Below, in pieces: positions 12,346-23,119 of a stretch of DNA of 64,000 bases. The notes beneath the pieces are model-generated. The model searched no databases and had not been told where the DNA came from. It saw nothing but the letters and a program-made list of their open reading frames with translations. The position numbers and the translations under genes are program-made. This DNA is from Heterohyrax brucei (taxonomy: Eukaryota; Chordata; Mammalia; Hyracoidea; Procaviidae): assembly GCA_028571685.1 (NCBI GenBank), contig CM053162.1, positions 10,420,001-10,484,000 on the forward strand. The letters run 5' to 3'. Each line of letters begins with the position of its first letter. The first letter of the stretch is position 1.

Positions 12346-13305
12346 TTGAGAAACATCACATGGAGGAATCGGGAACACATGCTGAGCAACATTAGTTACA
12401 ACAGGAGAAATACTGTATGCGATCACTATGACAAAGCCTCAAGGAAAGGTTTCCATAAAGAAGAAAACAGTCTGATGGTTACAAGGGGGATGGAGAAGAG
12501 CGCTCATTCATTAGTAGATAAGAAGTTAACTGAAGAGGGGAACAACACTCAGCAGAGGAGGAGTACGCACAACTGGACTGAACGGAAAGTTCGGGGGTTT
12601 CCTAAATATAACCCAGCCCTTTGAAGGATCGAGTAGCAGGGGCAGTACCTGGGAATCATGGTTTCAGGGACCATCTAGGACCATTGGCATAAGAAAGTTT
12701 TTTGAGGAAAATATTCTGCATCCCACTTTGGTGAGTGATGTCTGGGGTCCTAGAAGCTAGCGGGTGGCCATCTAAGTAATGTCAATTGGTCCCAGTCCAC
12801 CTGGAGCAGAGAAGAATGGACGTATCATCAAAGACGTATGGAAAACATGACCCCAAGAGACAGAAAGGGCCCCATAATGCAGAAAATACATCAACACGAG
12901 ACCGGGAAAATTAGACTGCAGTTCTTGCCACCACCAATGACTGCCTTGACAAGGAACACAACACAGAGTTCCTGACATGGCAGGAGAAAAATGGGGTACA
13001 AAACTTGAGTTCTCTCAAATAGACCAGACTTGATGGTCTATATTTGACACTAACTAGGCAGTTCCTGTCCAGAGGTGAGATGAGAGGGCGGAGGGATACA
13101 GGACCTAGTTGAATGGACATGGGAAATACAGTTTGGAAAGGAGGAATGTGCTGTCACAGTATGGGGAAAGCAGCTAGTTATATAGCCAAGCCAAGTGCCG
13201 GCTAGTTATATAGAAATGTGTATAAGGTTTTTTTTATGACAAATTGACTTGGATTGTAAACTTTCACTTAAAGTACAAAAAATATATTAAAAAGAATTGA
13301 AATTA

Positions 13306-14285
13306 TATAAAGTATGTTCTGAAACCACAACAAAATTGAGCTAAAAATTAGCAACACAAATCTAGGAAACCCTCCCCCCCCACCCCTAATTTGAAAAATA
13401 ATAATACACTTTTAAATAACCCATTAATTAAGAGAGAAATCACAAGGGATACTGGAAAATATCTTGAAATGAGTTAAAATGAAAGCACACCACATAGACA
13501 TTCATAGGATATATAACTAAAACAGTGCTTTAGAGGGAAATTTACACCTTTAAATATTTATATTGAAAGAGTGAAAATCAGTAATTGTTTCCCACCTCAG
13601 GAAACTAGAAAAACAAACAATGCAAATCCAAAGTAAGTAGAAAGAAAAAAACTATGAAGATCAGAGTAGAAATCAATGAAACAGAAAAGAAGCAATAAAA
13701 CTAAAAGTCGAAGAGATTAATAACATTGAGAAAAATTTTAAGACCGAGCAAGAAAAGCACAGGACATAAATTACCAAAAGCAGAAATGGAACAGGTGACA
13801 AACTGCTAAAGAGAGTAAAAGGATCGTCAGGGAGTATTACGAGCATATTTATACGAACAAATTAGACAACTTGAATGACATCTACAAATGCCTAGAAGGG
13901 CACAGACCACTGAAGTTCACTAAAGAATAGGTAACCTGAATAGCTGTAAAAGAAAGTAAATATGTAATTAAAAACTTGGCTATAAAAAAAACTGACTCAA
14001 GAAGAAAAAGAAAACTTCAATAATTAAAAAAAAAAAAATCTTCTAATGAAGGAAAGCCCAAGCCCAGATGGCTTCAGTGCCATATTATAATAAACATTTA
14101 AAGAAGAAACAGTACCAAACGTACTCACTTTGAGAAAGGGGACACTACATAGGGCAGACCTGTATATTAAGTACCCTGATAACAAAGCCAAAAATATCAT
14201 GAGAAAAGAAGATGGAATCCTTCTTCTTCACCGGCTCTCTGTCTCTAACATGACAGACTGGAAAAGAAAAAGGGAGAAAAGTGCT
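13306..14285 (+). mobile_element. Old L1 ORF2 fragment, right half
   Basis: Continues the L1 interrupted at 4500. Visible blocks are the diverged 'SDHNGIKLEINN' region at 13318, 'caatgaaacagaaaagaag' at 13675, and the RT-approach sequence 'cccaagcccagatggcttcagtgcc' at 14057, matching 'GPDGFT'. It is very decayed, with several A-runs. It ends at the AfroSINE at 14286. Confidence 0.7.
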
Positions 14286-14436
14286 GAAAACCCACTGCCA
14301 TTAAGTCCATTTCAACTCACAGTGACCCTACAGGACAGAGTTAGAACTGCCCCATAATTTCCAAAGATCTCCTGGTGGACTGAAATGACTGACCTTATGG
14401 TTAGCAGCCCTATGAGTTAACCACTATGCCACCAAC
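14286..14436 (-). mobile_element. AfroSINE
   Basis: Minus-strand AfroSINE. On the plus strand it reads 'cccactgccattaagtccat' and 'cagtgaccctacaggacagag', then 'ggttagcagccctatgagttaaccactatgcc', the reverse complement of the tRNA-like A-box head. The B-box region is eroded. Confidence 0.8.
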
Positions 14437-14509
14437 AAACAAACGTACTGTAATGAATATCTTCAGAGAGATAAGAAGATACTGTATTTCTAATACAGTA
14501 AGTTCCACG

Positions 14510-14850
14510 ACCTATCTGTCAAAATTTGTCATACTGCGGTGGCTTGTGTGTTGCTATGATGGTGGAAGCAATGCCACCAGTACTTTAAATACCAGCAAGG
14601 TCACCCATGGTGGACAAGTTTCAGTGGAGCTTCCAGCTAAGACTAGGAAGAAAGACTTGACCATCTATTTCTGATAATTAGCCAATGAACATCCTGTGGC
14701 CTACAGTGCTGCCCAGTATAGTGCTGGCAGAGGAGCACCCTCATTTGGAAGTCACTAAATACACACAGTGCCACAACAATAAACTTGAGCATAGCAAGGA
14801 TCATGAAGATGGCACAGGACTGGGCAAGGTTTTGTTCTCTCATACATAGG
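14510..14850 (+). mobile_element. RTE internal-deletion derivative
   Basis: The first ~230 bp match the 5' end of the RTE copies ('atgccaccagtactttaaatacc', 'gggtcacccatggtgg'-like). The sequence then jumps, near 14742, to the RTE 3' end ('cacagtgccacaacaataaacttgag', 'ggcacaggactgggcaaggtttt'). All coding sequence is missing. This is the structure of a non-autonomous element that would rely on RTE proteins. It interrupts or abuts the ERV-L remnant. Confidence 0.75.
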
Positions 14851-14854
14851 GTCA

Positions 14855-15190
14855 AGACAGTCAAGGTCCCAGCGTACTAAATTATGACATAGGGCTGGAG
14901 AGGTGGTATTTCTAGGAGGAAAGATAGTGAAGGTTAAGGCAAACTGTTTCTGATGTTCCTCTGAAATTAAGAAAAAGGCATTGGCCAGATCAACAGCTGC
15001 AGACCAGATACCCGGAGGTGTATTAATTTGCACAAGAAACGAAACACATCTGAAACAGCAGCTGCAGTGGGAGTCACCACCTGGTTGTTTATGACAGTCT
15101 ACTGTTCTCCAAGATCCTTTTTTGGCATGGGTCAAAGAGGCATTGAATGGGGATGAGGTGGGAATCACCACTCTTGCATCCTTCAAGTCC
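14855..15190 (-). pseudogene. pol: ERV-L-like reverse transcriptase fragment
   Basis: A minus-strand 143-codon frame (14755-15186) reads as the amino half of an ERV-L reverse transcriptase. Visible pieces are VIPTSSPFNASL near the start, AVDLANAFF (carrying the first catalytic aspartate) and SPALCHNLVR. The frame then runs into the RTE derivative, so the catalytic YxDD part is absent. It is an ancient endogenous retrovirus relic with internal indels and no replication competence. Confidence 0.75.
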
Positions 15191-16690
15191 TTGATGCTGG
15201 CAGAAATGCATCCCTTCAGAAATGTGGTCTTGCTTTTGGTTTAACAGGTAGAAGCAGTTGTAATGGCTTCCACTTGGCTTTTCCTACCCTAATAGTTCTT
15301 ACTCCACATTTCAGTGATTTAGTGCTGTGGTTCGCCAATTGCTGTGTATATCCTTCAAATTATGCATTCTGAAACTGAAAAATCATGACAGGGTGAGTTT
15401 GGGGACCCTTTGGACCCACTGTGAGACAAACTTGAGCTAAGGCTCTATTAATAATGAGACCTCAATGTGTTCCCTTTATGTTTTGGGTATCCTGAAATTA
15501 GTGTTAATTCAGAGTCGGTATCCAGTAATCCTCTGAAAGTCTAATTATTTCCTTTTTCCCAGTGAACAGTCACCCACATAGAAGGCCACATATCTCTTTG
15601 GGGAAGGCTGGGAGAAAACAGTATAAATTTTTGGCAGTATAGTGGGGTTGCTCCTCAAGGAGATCTGGCTTCCCATTCATTGGCTGGCTCAAGTCTTGGA
15701 ATTGAGGAGCCATAACTCTCTCTTATGTCAGTTCTAGTTAGATTGCTGTTCAGTTTGCCTAGAATTCTACTTGTACAGATCAAATAAATATTTAGTCAAT
15801 TTCCCACCTATTTCAGAGCTAACGACACCATGCCAAGTAGGGAATGCGATAAATCCATATAAGTCAGACTATTGTGATCACTGCTCTGATTCTGCTGTCC
15901 ATCACAGTAACCATGCTCACCGTTGTCAGCTTAAGTGCTGCCACTTAATGCCTACCATTAATGGATTCCAGTTAGCCCCATGGTAGTTACATGTCTTAAT
16001 TCAGTTAGGGCAGTTTCCATTGTCAAAGGTGACTGACAGAAAATAGCAATCACAGCAGTCTTCAGGAATACTGAAGATCCCTTCACAAATTTGTTCCTTC
16101 CCATTGCAGTAAAAGTTGTGTCCTCTAGGCACTCCATGGGTGGGTCTGTGGCTGTTTCCCTCCGTTTTTATATATCTTCTTCTACAGTATACCAAGGCAG
16201 ATCTGGGACTTTGTCTTGATGTACTGTAGGCCACCCTGTAATCCATGCTTCAGCAAACCAACCAAATAAACTACCAGGTCATTTTTCAACCTCTCCAGCT
16301 GTAACAATGAAGAAATCTGTGCTCACTAAGCCCATATTAATAAACTCAGACTTACTCTAAGTTTGTCCTTTGCACCATTATCCTACATCCTTAATAGCCA
16401 TCCCCAAACATATTCCTCAAGTTTGTTTGTACATGTGAGAAAAGTTATGCCGTTCTTTTGGAGTGTGGCGTGCCTCCTCTCGGGGCATACTTGGTACTTC
16501 ACTTTTGGGGCTCACCACAACCTAATGCTAGTTGTAGGTCTAGAAGCAAAGTGGCAACAGGAATGTGCTCTGAGAACATTAAACGACATCTTGTCAGATA
16601 TCTTACAAGGCGTCCCTGACAATGAGATGACTTAGATCTCATCTCAGGTGATAGATCAAGGCTTTTCAGATACAACTGGTTTCATCTCAT
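15190..16690 (-). mobile_element. ERV-L-like internal remnant upstream of RT
   Basis: Sequence continuing upstream of the reverse transcriptase fragment on the minus strand. It probably holds the protease and gag-proximal part of the same ERV-L copy, because it is contiguous and in the expected order. Short minus-strand frames (16001-16246) survive but I cannot assign domains to them. No LTR was recognised at the far end. The call rests mainly on the adjacent RT fragment. Confidence 0.45.
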
Positions 16691-16707
16691 CAGATGGGGG
16701 TAGAGAT

Positions 16708-16990
16708 GTAATTTTCAAATATTTCTCCCATTCTGTTGGCTATATTTTCACATTCTTGATGGTATCCTTTGAAGCATGAAAGCTTTTTTTTTTTGATAAA
16801 GTTTTCTGTTTTCGTTTTCTGTGTTGCTTGTGCTTTTGATGTCACATCACAAGGATTTTCTCTTTTGTTTTCTTCTAAGAATTTTATGGCTTTAGCTCTT
16901 ACATTTAGGTTTATGATACATTTTGAGACAATTTTTGTACATTGTATGAAGTTAGCATCTGAACTCTTTTTTTTTTTTTTTTTTTTTTAA
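16708..16990 (-). mobile_element. L1 ORF2 C-terminal fragment
   Basis: The plus strand reads 'ttttcaaatatttctcccattctgttggct', 'gatggtatcctttgaagca' and 'ttttagctcttacatttagg', the reverse complement of the L1 ORF2 C-terminal region. It ends in a long T-run at 16969-16988. It is short and diverged. Confidence 0.75.
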
Positions 16991-17340
16991 ATTGTCTTCG
17001 AACCCTTTCTACCCTTTTACTATTGAAGGTGGATTTCATCAATTTTCAAAGAATGACATTGTGTGTAACAAGCTGGAAGTGTGATGAAGACAGATTAATT
17101 AAACTGTTATAATATGTAACACTTTAATGAGTGTTGTTAGAGAATGTCACGACAATAAAAGGGAAGGCTCTTAGCCTTGGGGAAATCAGAGAAAGATTAT
17201 CAGGGTAAGTATCTCTAAAGCTTCCTTGAAAAACAAGTAAACATTAGTCAGATAGTGTGGGCAGAGCTCAAGCAGAGCAAATATCACTTGCAAAGGCAGA
17301 GAGGCAGTTGCAACAAATCAAACATAGGGTCAGAGTTGAG
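16991..17340. other. Unassigned sequence
   Basis: No coding frame or clear repeat. The section around 17160-17320 ('gcaaaggcagagaggcag') is reminiscent of very old interspersed repeats, but I cannot name one. Confidence 0.3.
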
Positions 17341-17354
17341 GCAGATAATGTTAC

Positions 17355-17780
17355 TGTCATAAGTCGGGTCACACTCCATTTTATTGATTGACTCAGAACT
17401 CATTTTAGCTTGGTCAAGTTGGAGACCTGCATGAACAGCATCTGTGTGTTTCCCACTAGACAGCCTCCAACACCTCCTGAATCACTCTTATGGTAGCCTA
17501 TAGCTGCTTATGGGTCACCAAGCCACAGGCTAGGTTCTAACGGTGTTGCACTCAAAACCCTAAGTGTGCTATGCTACACTAAGACCCCTACACAGACATC
17601 TGCATTCCCACCCCCCTTTTAATTATTCCCACTTCCTACTTCAAACAACCCAATAAAGGCTTAGCCTGAAAAAAATCTGGAGTGGTCCACTCTCAGAGGC
17701 TAATGAAGGCTGTGGTCTTGGTCTGCCATTTTCCTTTCTCTTTACTCAGACTTTCCCCACGTGGTCCTTAGGCATGTTGT
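17355..17780 (+). repeat. Possible solo LTR (class uncertain)
   Basis: Starts with 'tgtcataagtcgggtcacac' and contains a polyadenylation signal in 'caacccaataaaggcttagcc', followed by a pyrimidine-rich stretch 'cattttcctttctctttactc', an arrangement typical of an LTR R/U5 junction. I could not locate a matching second copy or a target duplication. Confidence 0.3.
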
Positions 17781-18470
17781 GTCCTCAGGGACCTGAGTGT
17801 AATCAAGTGCTAATTCCTGTTTATGTTAGGTTGTCAAAGTATGACTTACCCAGAACTGATAAAATGCAGTCCTTCAATAAAGGCCCTCTAGCCTGCAGTG
17901 TCTGAGAAGTTCACTGTGCTACATTTTCATTAGCAGGCCAGTCTCACAAGCATATCAGGATACGGGCCCCAAGCACCCTGCCCTAAGCTCAGAGAGAGTA
18001 GACGCATTACCTTCTGTAGGAGGTGCCCACCTCCACGTGGCTGCTACCTCTTGGCATCCATGGCATTTAGTACATCCAGCATAGTGGTATGCTCCTCCCT
18101 TTTAGCTATAACCTCATTTAAATAGTAATACACTTCTAAAATTACAGTTACCCTGTTTGCCCTGCCATTCCTATCTTCTTTATCTAGAAAGACCAAGTGT
18201 CATCCTCTCCCAGGGATGGACTTGAAGTCTTAGATTAGGACTGAACAAAACAGGGTAATTAAAAATCAAGTCAACCAGACTCTGGGGAAGAAATCTCTGG
18301 GGAAGGATATGAACCTGTTCACACACGGGCATGAGAAAGGCTGAGTTGCCCAAGACTTAAGGTGTTATACTGGTTTGGGTGTGTTCTGTTAGATTTTTCC
18401 TAAAGGAAACTAAGTTCCCAAACTTTTTTTTTTTTTAAGGAAATATTGTCACATAATGGCAATAACAAGC
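17781..18470. other. Unassigned sequence
   Basis: I see no exon, frame or identifiable repeat. Composition is ordinary. A T-run occurs at 18425-18437. Confidence 0.3.
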
Positions 18471-18474
18471 TATG

Positions 18475-18660
18475 TAGTGGGTCAGACTAAAGTTCAGTCC
18501 TCGTTTTACTATCAACACTGTTAAGGCATCGGACAAGTTTTGTAAATTTCAGTACTCCCTTGGAAACAGGGACATGAACACACACCTCCAGGGGATCCTG
18601 TGAGGATTAACTGAAATGCCTAGTGGCTGACTAGAATAAGTGCTCAATAAATGTTACTGT
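18475..18660 (+). repeat. MIR SINE
   Basis: An ancient mammalian MIR. The core is seen as 'cggacaagttttgtaaatttcagtactccc', then 'tcctgtgaggattaactgaaatg', and the tail 'aataagtgctcaataaatgttac'. Divergence is high, as expected for a repeat predating placental mammals. Confidence 0.75.
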
Positions 18661-19670
18661 CCTCTCTTCTGTGGTGCTGGTATACCTATTCATAAAATCA
18701 GTCAGGGAGAGATCTGGGCTTTTCTCCTTGGAGAAATGGAATTGTTGGACTATGGCCGTTGTCTTTTGTTTTTGAGTATCTAGCTCAAAGGGGAAACATC
18801 TCTGTTGAACTTCTCCCTAATCCTGGAGCGGGCAGTGGCTGAATCTGTCTTTTTCATGGGAATGGTGTGTTATCTTTGGTTATGGAGACAGAAGATAGGA
18901 GTATATCATAGTATATTATTTTACTGCAGAACATGGTTTTTATACTTTCTGAATCTTCCTTGCTAGCAGGAACACTCAGCTTTCTAGTCTGAATTTGCTT
19001 TGGAATATAGCCAACCCCGCCTGACTCAGCTTTCTGTGGCTCTGACAATAACAAGGTCAGTACACCTCCCTCTTTTATGAGCTGCTTTTGATAATAGAAT
19101 GCAGTGAAACCTTAGGTGCAGTGTTAAAAGCCCTCTGTTGCCCATGGGCTGATGTGGCTGTAACCACAGTCCTTTATTTCACTCAAAGTATATCCCTGAG
19201 AGCCCCTAAGTAATTCTGCAGTCAACCACACTTCAAACTTTGACAGTTACTACCGCCATGCTATTTGTAGGTGGGCCCTTGGAATAACACGGTCAGAAGC
19301 AGTAAGACCAGAACAAGGGTCTGAATCTTGTTCTGGTATGATTTCACCATGATACATAAAAAGAGCTTAGTTACTTCCCAGCTCCGTTGGGTTTGCAAGC
19401 AAAAGACAGACCTCTTCCCCGCGCCCCCTCATGTGAGCCTATGATATATACACAGCTGTATGCTAGGTGCTGAGGAAATAATATAATGAGTACAAAATTC
19501 CCACCAGCCAGGAGTTTATAATCTAGTACCAGAGCTGAACATGTGTGACAGATTGAATATCATGAGCTACACTGACAGTGGTCCTCATGAATACAGAATA
19601 GAAAGTGAATAAGACACGAATGAGTCCAAGATGCCTACCTAGTGACTGGCTTCCTTCCTTCCTCTTTCAC
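18661..19670. other. Mostly unique sequence, no gene seen
   Basis: No exon or long frame. A perfect 11-bp inverted repeat lies at 19307-19337. The stretch 19440-19510 ('gtatgctaggtgctgaggaaat') resembles a fragment of an ancient repeat. Confidence 0.35.
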
Positions 19671-19674
19671 GAGA

Positions 19675-20488
19675 ATTAGGTGGTCTTACTGGAGGAAAAT
19701 CCATTAACTACTTATAATATGCAGACGGCATAACCTTGCTTGTTGAAATCAAAGAGGACTTGAAGCACTAAGTGATGAAGATCAAAGCTCATAGCCTTCA
19801 GTATGGAGTACACTGCAACATAAAACAAAAACCTTCACAGCAGGAGCAGTAAGAAGCATCATGATAAATGGAGAAAATGTTGGAGCTGTCAAAGACTTGA
19901 TTTTCCTTGGATCCACAGTCAACATCCATGGAAGCAGCAGTCAAGAAATCAAATGATATCTTGCACTAGGCAAATCTGTTACAAAAGATCTCTGTAAGGC
20001 ATTAAAAATCAAAAATGTCACTTTAAGGACTAAAGTGACCTGACCCAAGTCATGATGTTTTCCGTTGCTTCATATGCATGCAAAAGCTGAACAATGAATA
20101 CAAGACTGAAGAAGAATTGATGGCTTTGAATTAAGGTGCTAGAAAAGAATACTAAATATGCCATGAAGAACAAATAAATCTGTCTTGGAAGAAATACAGC
20201 CATAATGCTCCTTAGAAGTGAGGCTGGTGAGGCTTCATCTCGCATACTTTTGGTCATGTTATCAAGAGGGACCAGTTCCTGGAGTAGGACATCGTGCTTG
20301 GTACGATAGAGGGTTCAGTGAAAAAGAAGAAGACCCTCAAGGAGACGGACTGACACTGGCTGCAAAAATGGGCTCAAATGTGACAATGATTTAAGGATGG
20401 CATAGCACTGGTGGTGTTTTGTTCTGCTGTACATAGGTTAGCTATGAGTCAGAATCGACTCAATGGCACCTAATTCCAACAATAACAA
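19675..20488 (+). mobile_element. RTE copy E, 5'-truncated
   Basis: Starts inside the reverse transcriptase just before the catalytic box, which reads YADG instead of YADD near 19722. It continues through the thumb region (MINGEN-like at 19860) and the C-terminal 'LTYFGHV'-like block to the 3' end 'gagtcagaatcgactcaatggcacctaa'. Stops and indels break every frame. 5' truncation is the usual outcome of target-primed reverse transcription. Confidence 0.85.
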
Positions 20489-20564
20489 TTGGAATCCTGA
20501 GTTAAAAATTCAAGAACAAATCTGAGCTAAATGCTGTTCTTTCACACTATCTAATAAGTAACAC

Positions 20565-20695
20565 TAGATTTTAGTCCAGGTTCTCCTAAGAACTCACTCG
20601 GTGACTTCTAGTAAGAAATGTAACCTCTCAGGATCACCATTTTCTCATTTAAGTCAGTTGTTTTGGAAGAGGTCATCTCTATGCTCTTGCTAGTT
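20565..20695 (+). repeat. Probable MIR fragment
   Basis: 'ggtgacttctagtaagaaatgtaacctctcaggatcaccattttctcattt' resembles the MIR core ('gtgaccttgggcaagt...cctcagtttcctcat'). The tail is not recognisable, so confidence is moderate. Confidence 0.45.
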
Positions 20696-20699
20696 TTAA

Positions 20700-21060
20700 A
20701 ACATGTTTTTGCCTTTGTTATTAATTAGTATGTTGAAAAACTGAAATGTAGAAGTTAGCAAGTTTGGTCAGGGTAAGGGAATAATGGAAATGAGGTTATA
20801 TTACATACCTACAAAGAAGCCATTACCAGTTGCCATTTCAGTGTACATTATAGTGAAAGGGGCATCTCCGGACTTCAAAGGTTGGATTACTTTTCAAACA
20901 ACAAAAAAAGGCTTGTATAATGTGATATATGATTAACACTGTCCCTTCCTCAACCAAGCCAAAGAATACATTTAGTTTAGAATTCTCTTTCTAGATACTC
21001 AGGGCAATAGTAATTGACAAAGGTGAAACATCTCTCCAGAGTCACTGAGCTAAGCTTCCA
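20700..21060. other. Unassigned sequence
   Basis: No frame or repeat recognised. It precedes an LTR-like block. Confidence 0.3.
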
Positions 21061-21063
21061 AGA

Positions 21064-21935
21064 TGTCAGTGGGTACAAGGGGTCACTTTTATATGTTCTT
21101 TCTAGCTACGGTCTTGTAACTCTTACCAAATGGTTTGGTGAGACTATGCAAATAAGGTGCTTGTGACTGACCAAGATAATTGGATAGCTTGCTAATAATG
21201 CAAATAAAGTACTTGGAATCATTCAGATAAGGTGTATGAACCACTAAAACTGAGATTGGTTACTGTTGCCATCCTGCTAGCTTAAAAAAAAAAAAAGCCA
21301 ATTCCCCTGAATAGATTAGGGAACTTCACTACCACCAAGAGGAGCATGTCCTTTGGAGCCAGGATCACTGCTCTGAGAACCTCCTAGACCCAGGAGACAG
21401 AAAGACCAGTAAAACCAGAGGTGGGGACACACAGCAAGAAGCAGGAACAGATAAATAGCAACAGAAAAGGCAGCAGAACTAGGAGATGTGAAGGAGATGG
21501 CGTAGTGGGCCTCCCAGCCCACAGAGCAAGAAAGCTGAGTGCCTTTTGCCCGAGGCTATGTGGTGGAGTGAGATGCCTCTGGGCACTTATCAGTGCAGCT
21601 AAACAGCTTTGTAACCCTTGCTGAAGTGGAGTTTTCCAACAAGCCCTAGGGGCCAAGGAGCCAAAGGCCAAGAGAACAAGGGCCAGGGAGAGGCACAGCT
21701 GTGAGCATGGCCAAGAAGCTATCCTAAGCGAAGATCCTGATCCTGAATTGTAACCTGTTAATTCCCTGATAAACCCCATAGTTGTTGAACATTGTCTGTG
21801 AGTTCTGTGTGGCCATTGCAATGAGTTATTGAACCCAGTGGAGAAGTAGAGAGTGCCACAGAAGAGATAGCTAGTGTCAGGACTGGTGAAAAGTTTGGCA
21901 AGAGGAGCTGTATCTGACTCCACTTTTTAGCAATC
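21064..21935 (+). repeat. Candidate ERV-type LTR or related element
   Basis: The block starts 'tgtcagtgggtacaaggggtc', has two 'atgcaaataa' motifs near 21145-21205 and an R/U5-like part 'gataaaccccatagttgttgaac...gtctgtgagttctgtgtggcc' near 21770-21815. The interior around 21540-21620 ('gcctctgggcacttatcagtgcagcta') resembles the MaLR internal part near 5308-5345. The 179-codon minus-strand frame at 21384-21923 lies antisense to it and matches nothing I know. Confidence 0.4.
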
Positions 21936-22289
21936 AGCCTTGGGCTGATGCTGATTCTCTCTTCCCCTTATGAAGTAACAAGAGGCCAGACAGCTTTGCC
22001 ATGCCGTTTTTATACCAGGCCACTAACAATATTTCTTTAAAGCTCAGGCAGCCTGCTTTCCTCACTTCTTACAAAAAGTACTCAGGCTTACAGATTCTTC
22101 ACTCCCTTCCTTTCTTCTTTTCATTCAGCACCTACTATGTACCAGTCGACAAGGTAAATGCTGAACTTTCCACTTCACTCAACAACTCTCTTGTCATATG
22201 TCAAATTCTTACTCACATGTCCTATAAACTAGTTTTTTGGAATCTTTCATCACTTTCCTGAAACCTGATGTCATTCAACTCGGAGTAAA

Positions 22290-22600
22290 CGTCTCCTCCC
22301 GTAAGTTCTGAATCATCTCAGTCTCTCTTCTCCATCTACAGAGTCATCTATGGCCACACCCATTATTCTCTTCAGATTCATCCCTCCTCTTACAGGCCAA
22401 TCCTCCCTCTGTGCTTTGGATCACATCCGCACTCGTGTATTATAGAACCTAGTTCCATCAGTCATGACCCTATCTCACCTCGTACTGCCTTTCCCCCATC
22501 AACAGGCTAAAGACTTCTTCCTACAAAATAATAACAGGAAAACAAAACAAAACAAACAGAACCTGCTTTGACCCTGGATCTCCTAAGAATCACCTGTGTC
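22290..22600 (+). repeat. L2 LINE fragment (ORF2 region)
   Basis: Plus-strand L2. 'ccaatcctccctctgtgctttggatcac', 'tagaacctagttccatcagtcat' and 'tttgaccctggatctcc' follow the L2 coding region in order. It belongs with the pieces at 23120-23990 and 24955-25300 as one long, very old copy. Confidence 0.6.
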
Positions 22601-23115
22601 TCCTATATAATGTTTCATACATAAAACAATATATTTAAGGTATTAATGCACATAGAGAATAATTTAACAACTGTGTTTTGTCTCCCAATTTAAAACAGAA
22701 TGTTACGAACTTCCCCGGACCTTTGTGTTTCTCCCCCCGATGCCCTTCCTCCTGCTTTACCCCAGAGGTAGTTCTCATGCTGAATTGTGTGTCACCCCCT
22801 TGGTTTGTTTCACTACATGTTATATATCTCCGAGCAACATATTTGTTTAGTTTCGAAAGTTTTTAAGCCTTAGTGTGTTGTCAAACCATGTAGATCTTTT
22901 CCTCTCCATCTTCCCCAGTCAATACTTTTGATATTCTCTTTATTTGTACATAACAGAAAACAGTTTATAGTATTAAAAACTATCTGAAAAGGGATTAATT
23001 ATTTAACTGAATTACAATTTAATGAAGCTTTGTTTGGATAGAAAGAGATTTTTATGGTTTTGTGTAATGCATCCAAATGCTGTCACAATCTGTGAAGGCT
23101 CTTGAAAAACCTCTG
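22601..23115. other. Insertion or gap in the L2, unassigned
   Basis: The L2 match is lost here. The stretch 22690-22850 ('cgatgcccttcctcctgctttaccccagaggtagttctcatgctgaa') resembles the 3' part of an old LINE-type repeat that I cannot name. The remainder is AT-rich. Confidence 0.3.
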
Positions 23116-23119
23116 GAAA

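Larger units (their letters stand above)
6430..13295 (+). mobile_element. Near full-length old L1 inserted in another L1
   Basis: It begins GGGGCCAAGACGGCGGAGCAG, the usual L1 5' UTR start, and runs through ORF1-like sequence (about 7400-8330), ORF2 (about 8730-12345) and a long 3' UTR ending 'ttttcacttaaagtac' plus an A-rich tail. All frames are broken; the longest ORF2 pieces are under 90 codons. A degenerate target duplication, ACTGAAATTA at 4491-4500 and ATTGAAATTA at 13296-13305, encloses both this L1 and the MaLR unit. So the MaLR probably inserted at or near the L1 5' end after the L1 arrived. Confidence 0.85.

Noticed and set aside
21384..21923. 179-codon minus-strand frame
   Set aside because: Antisense to an LTR-like block, with no recognisable domain and repeated leucine/serine stretches typical of purine-rich antisense reading.
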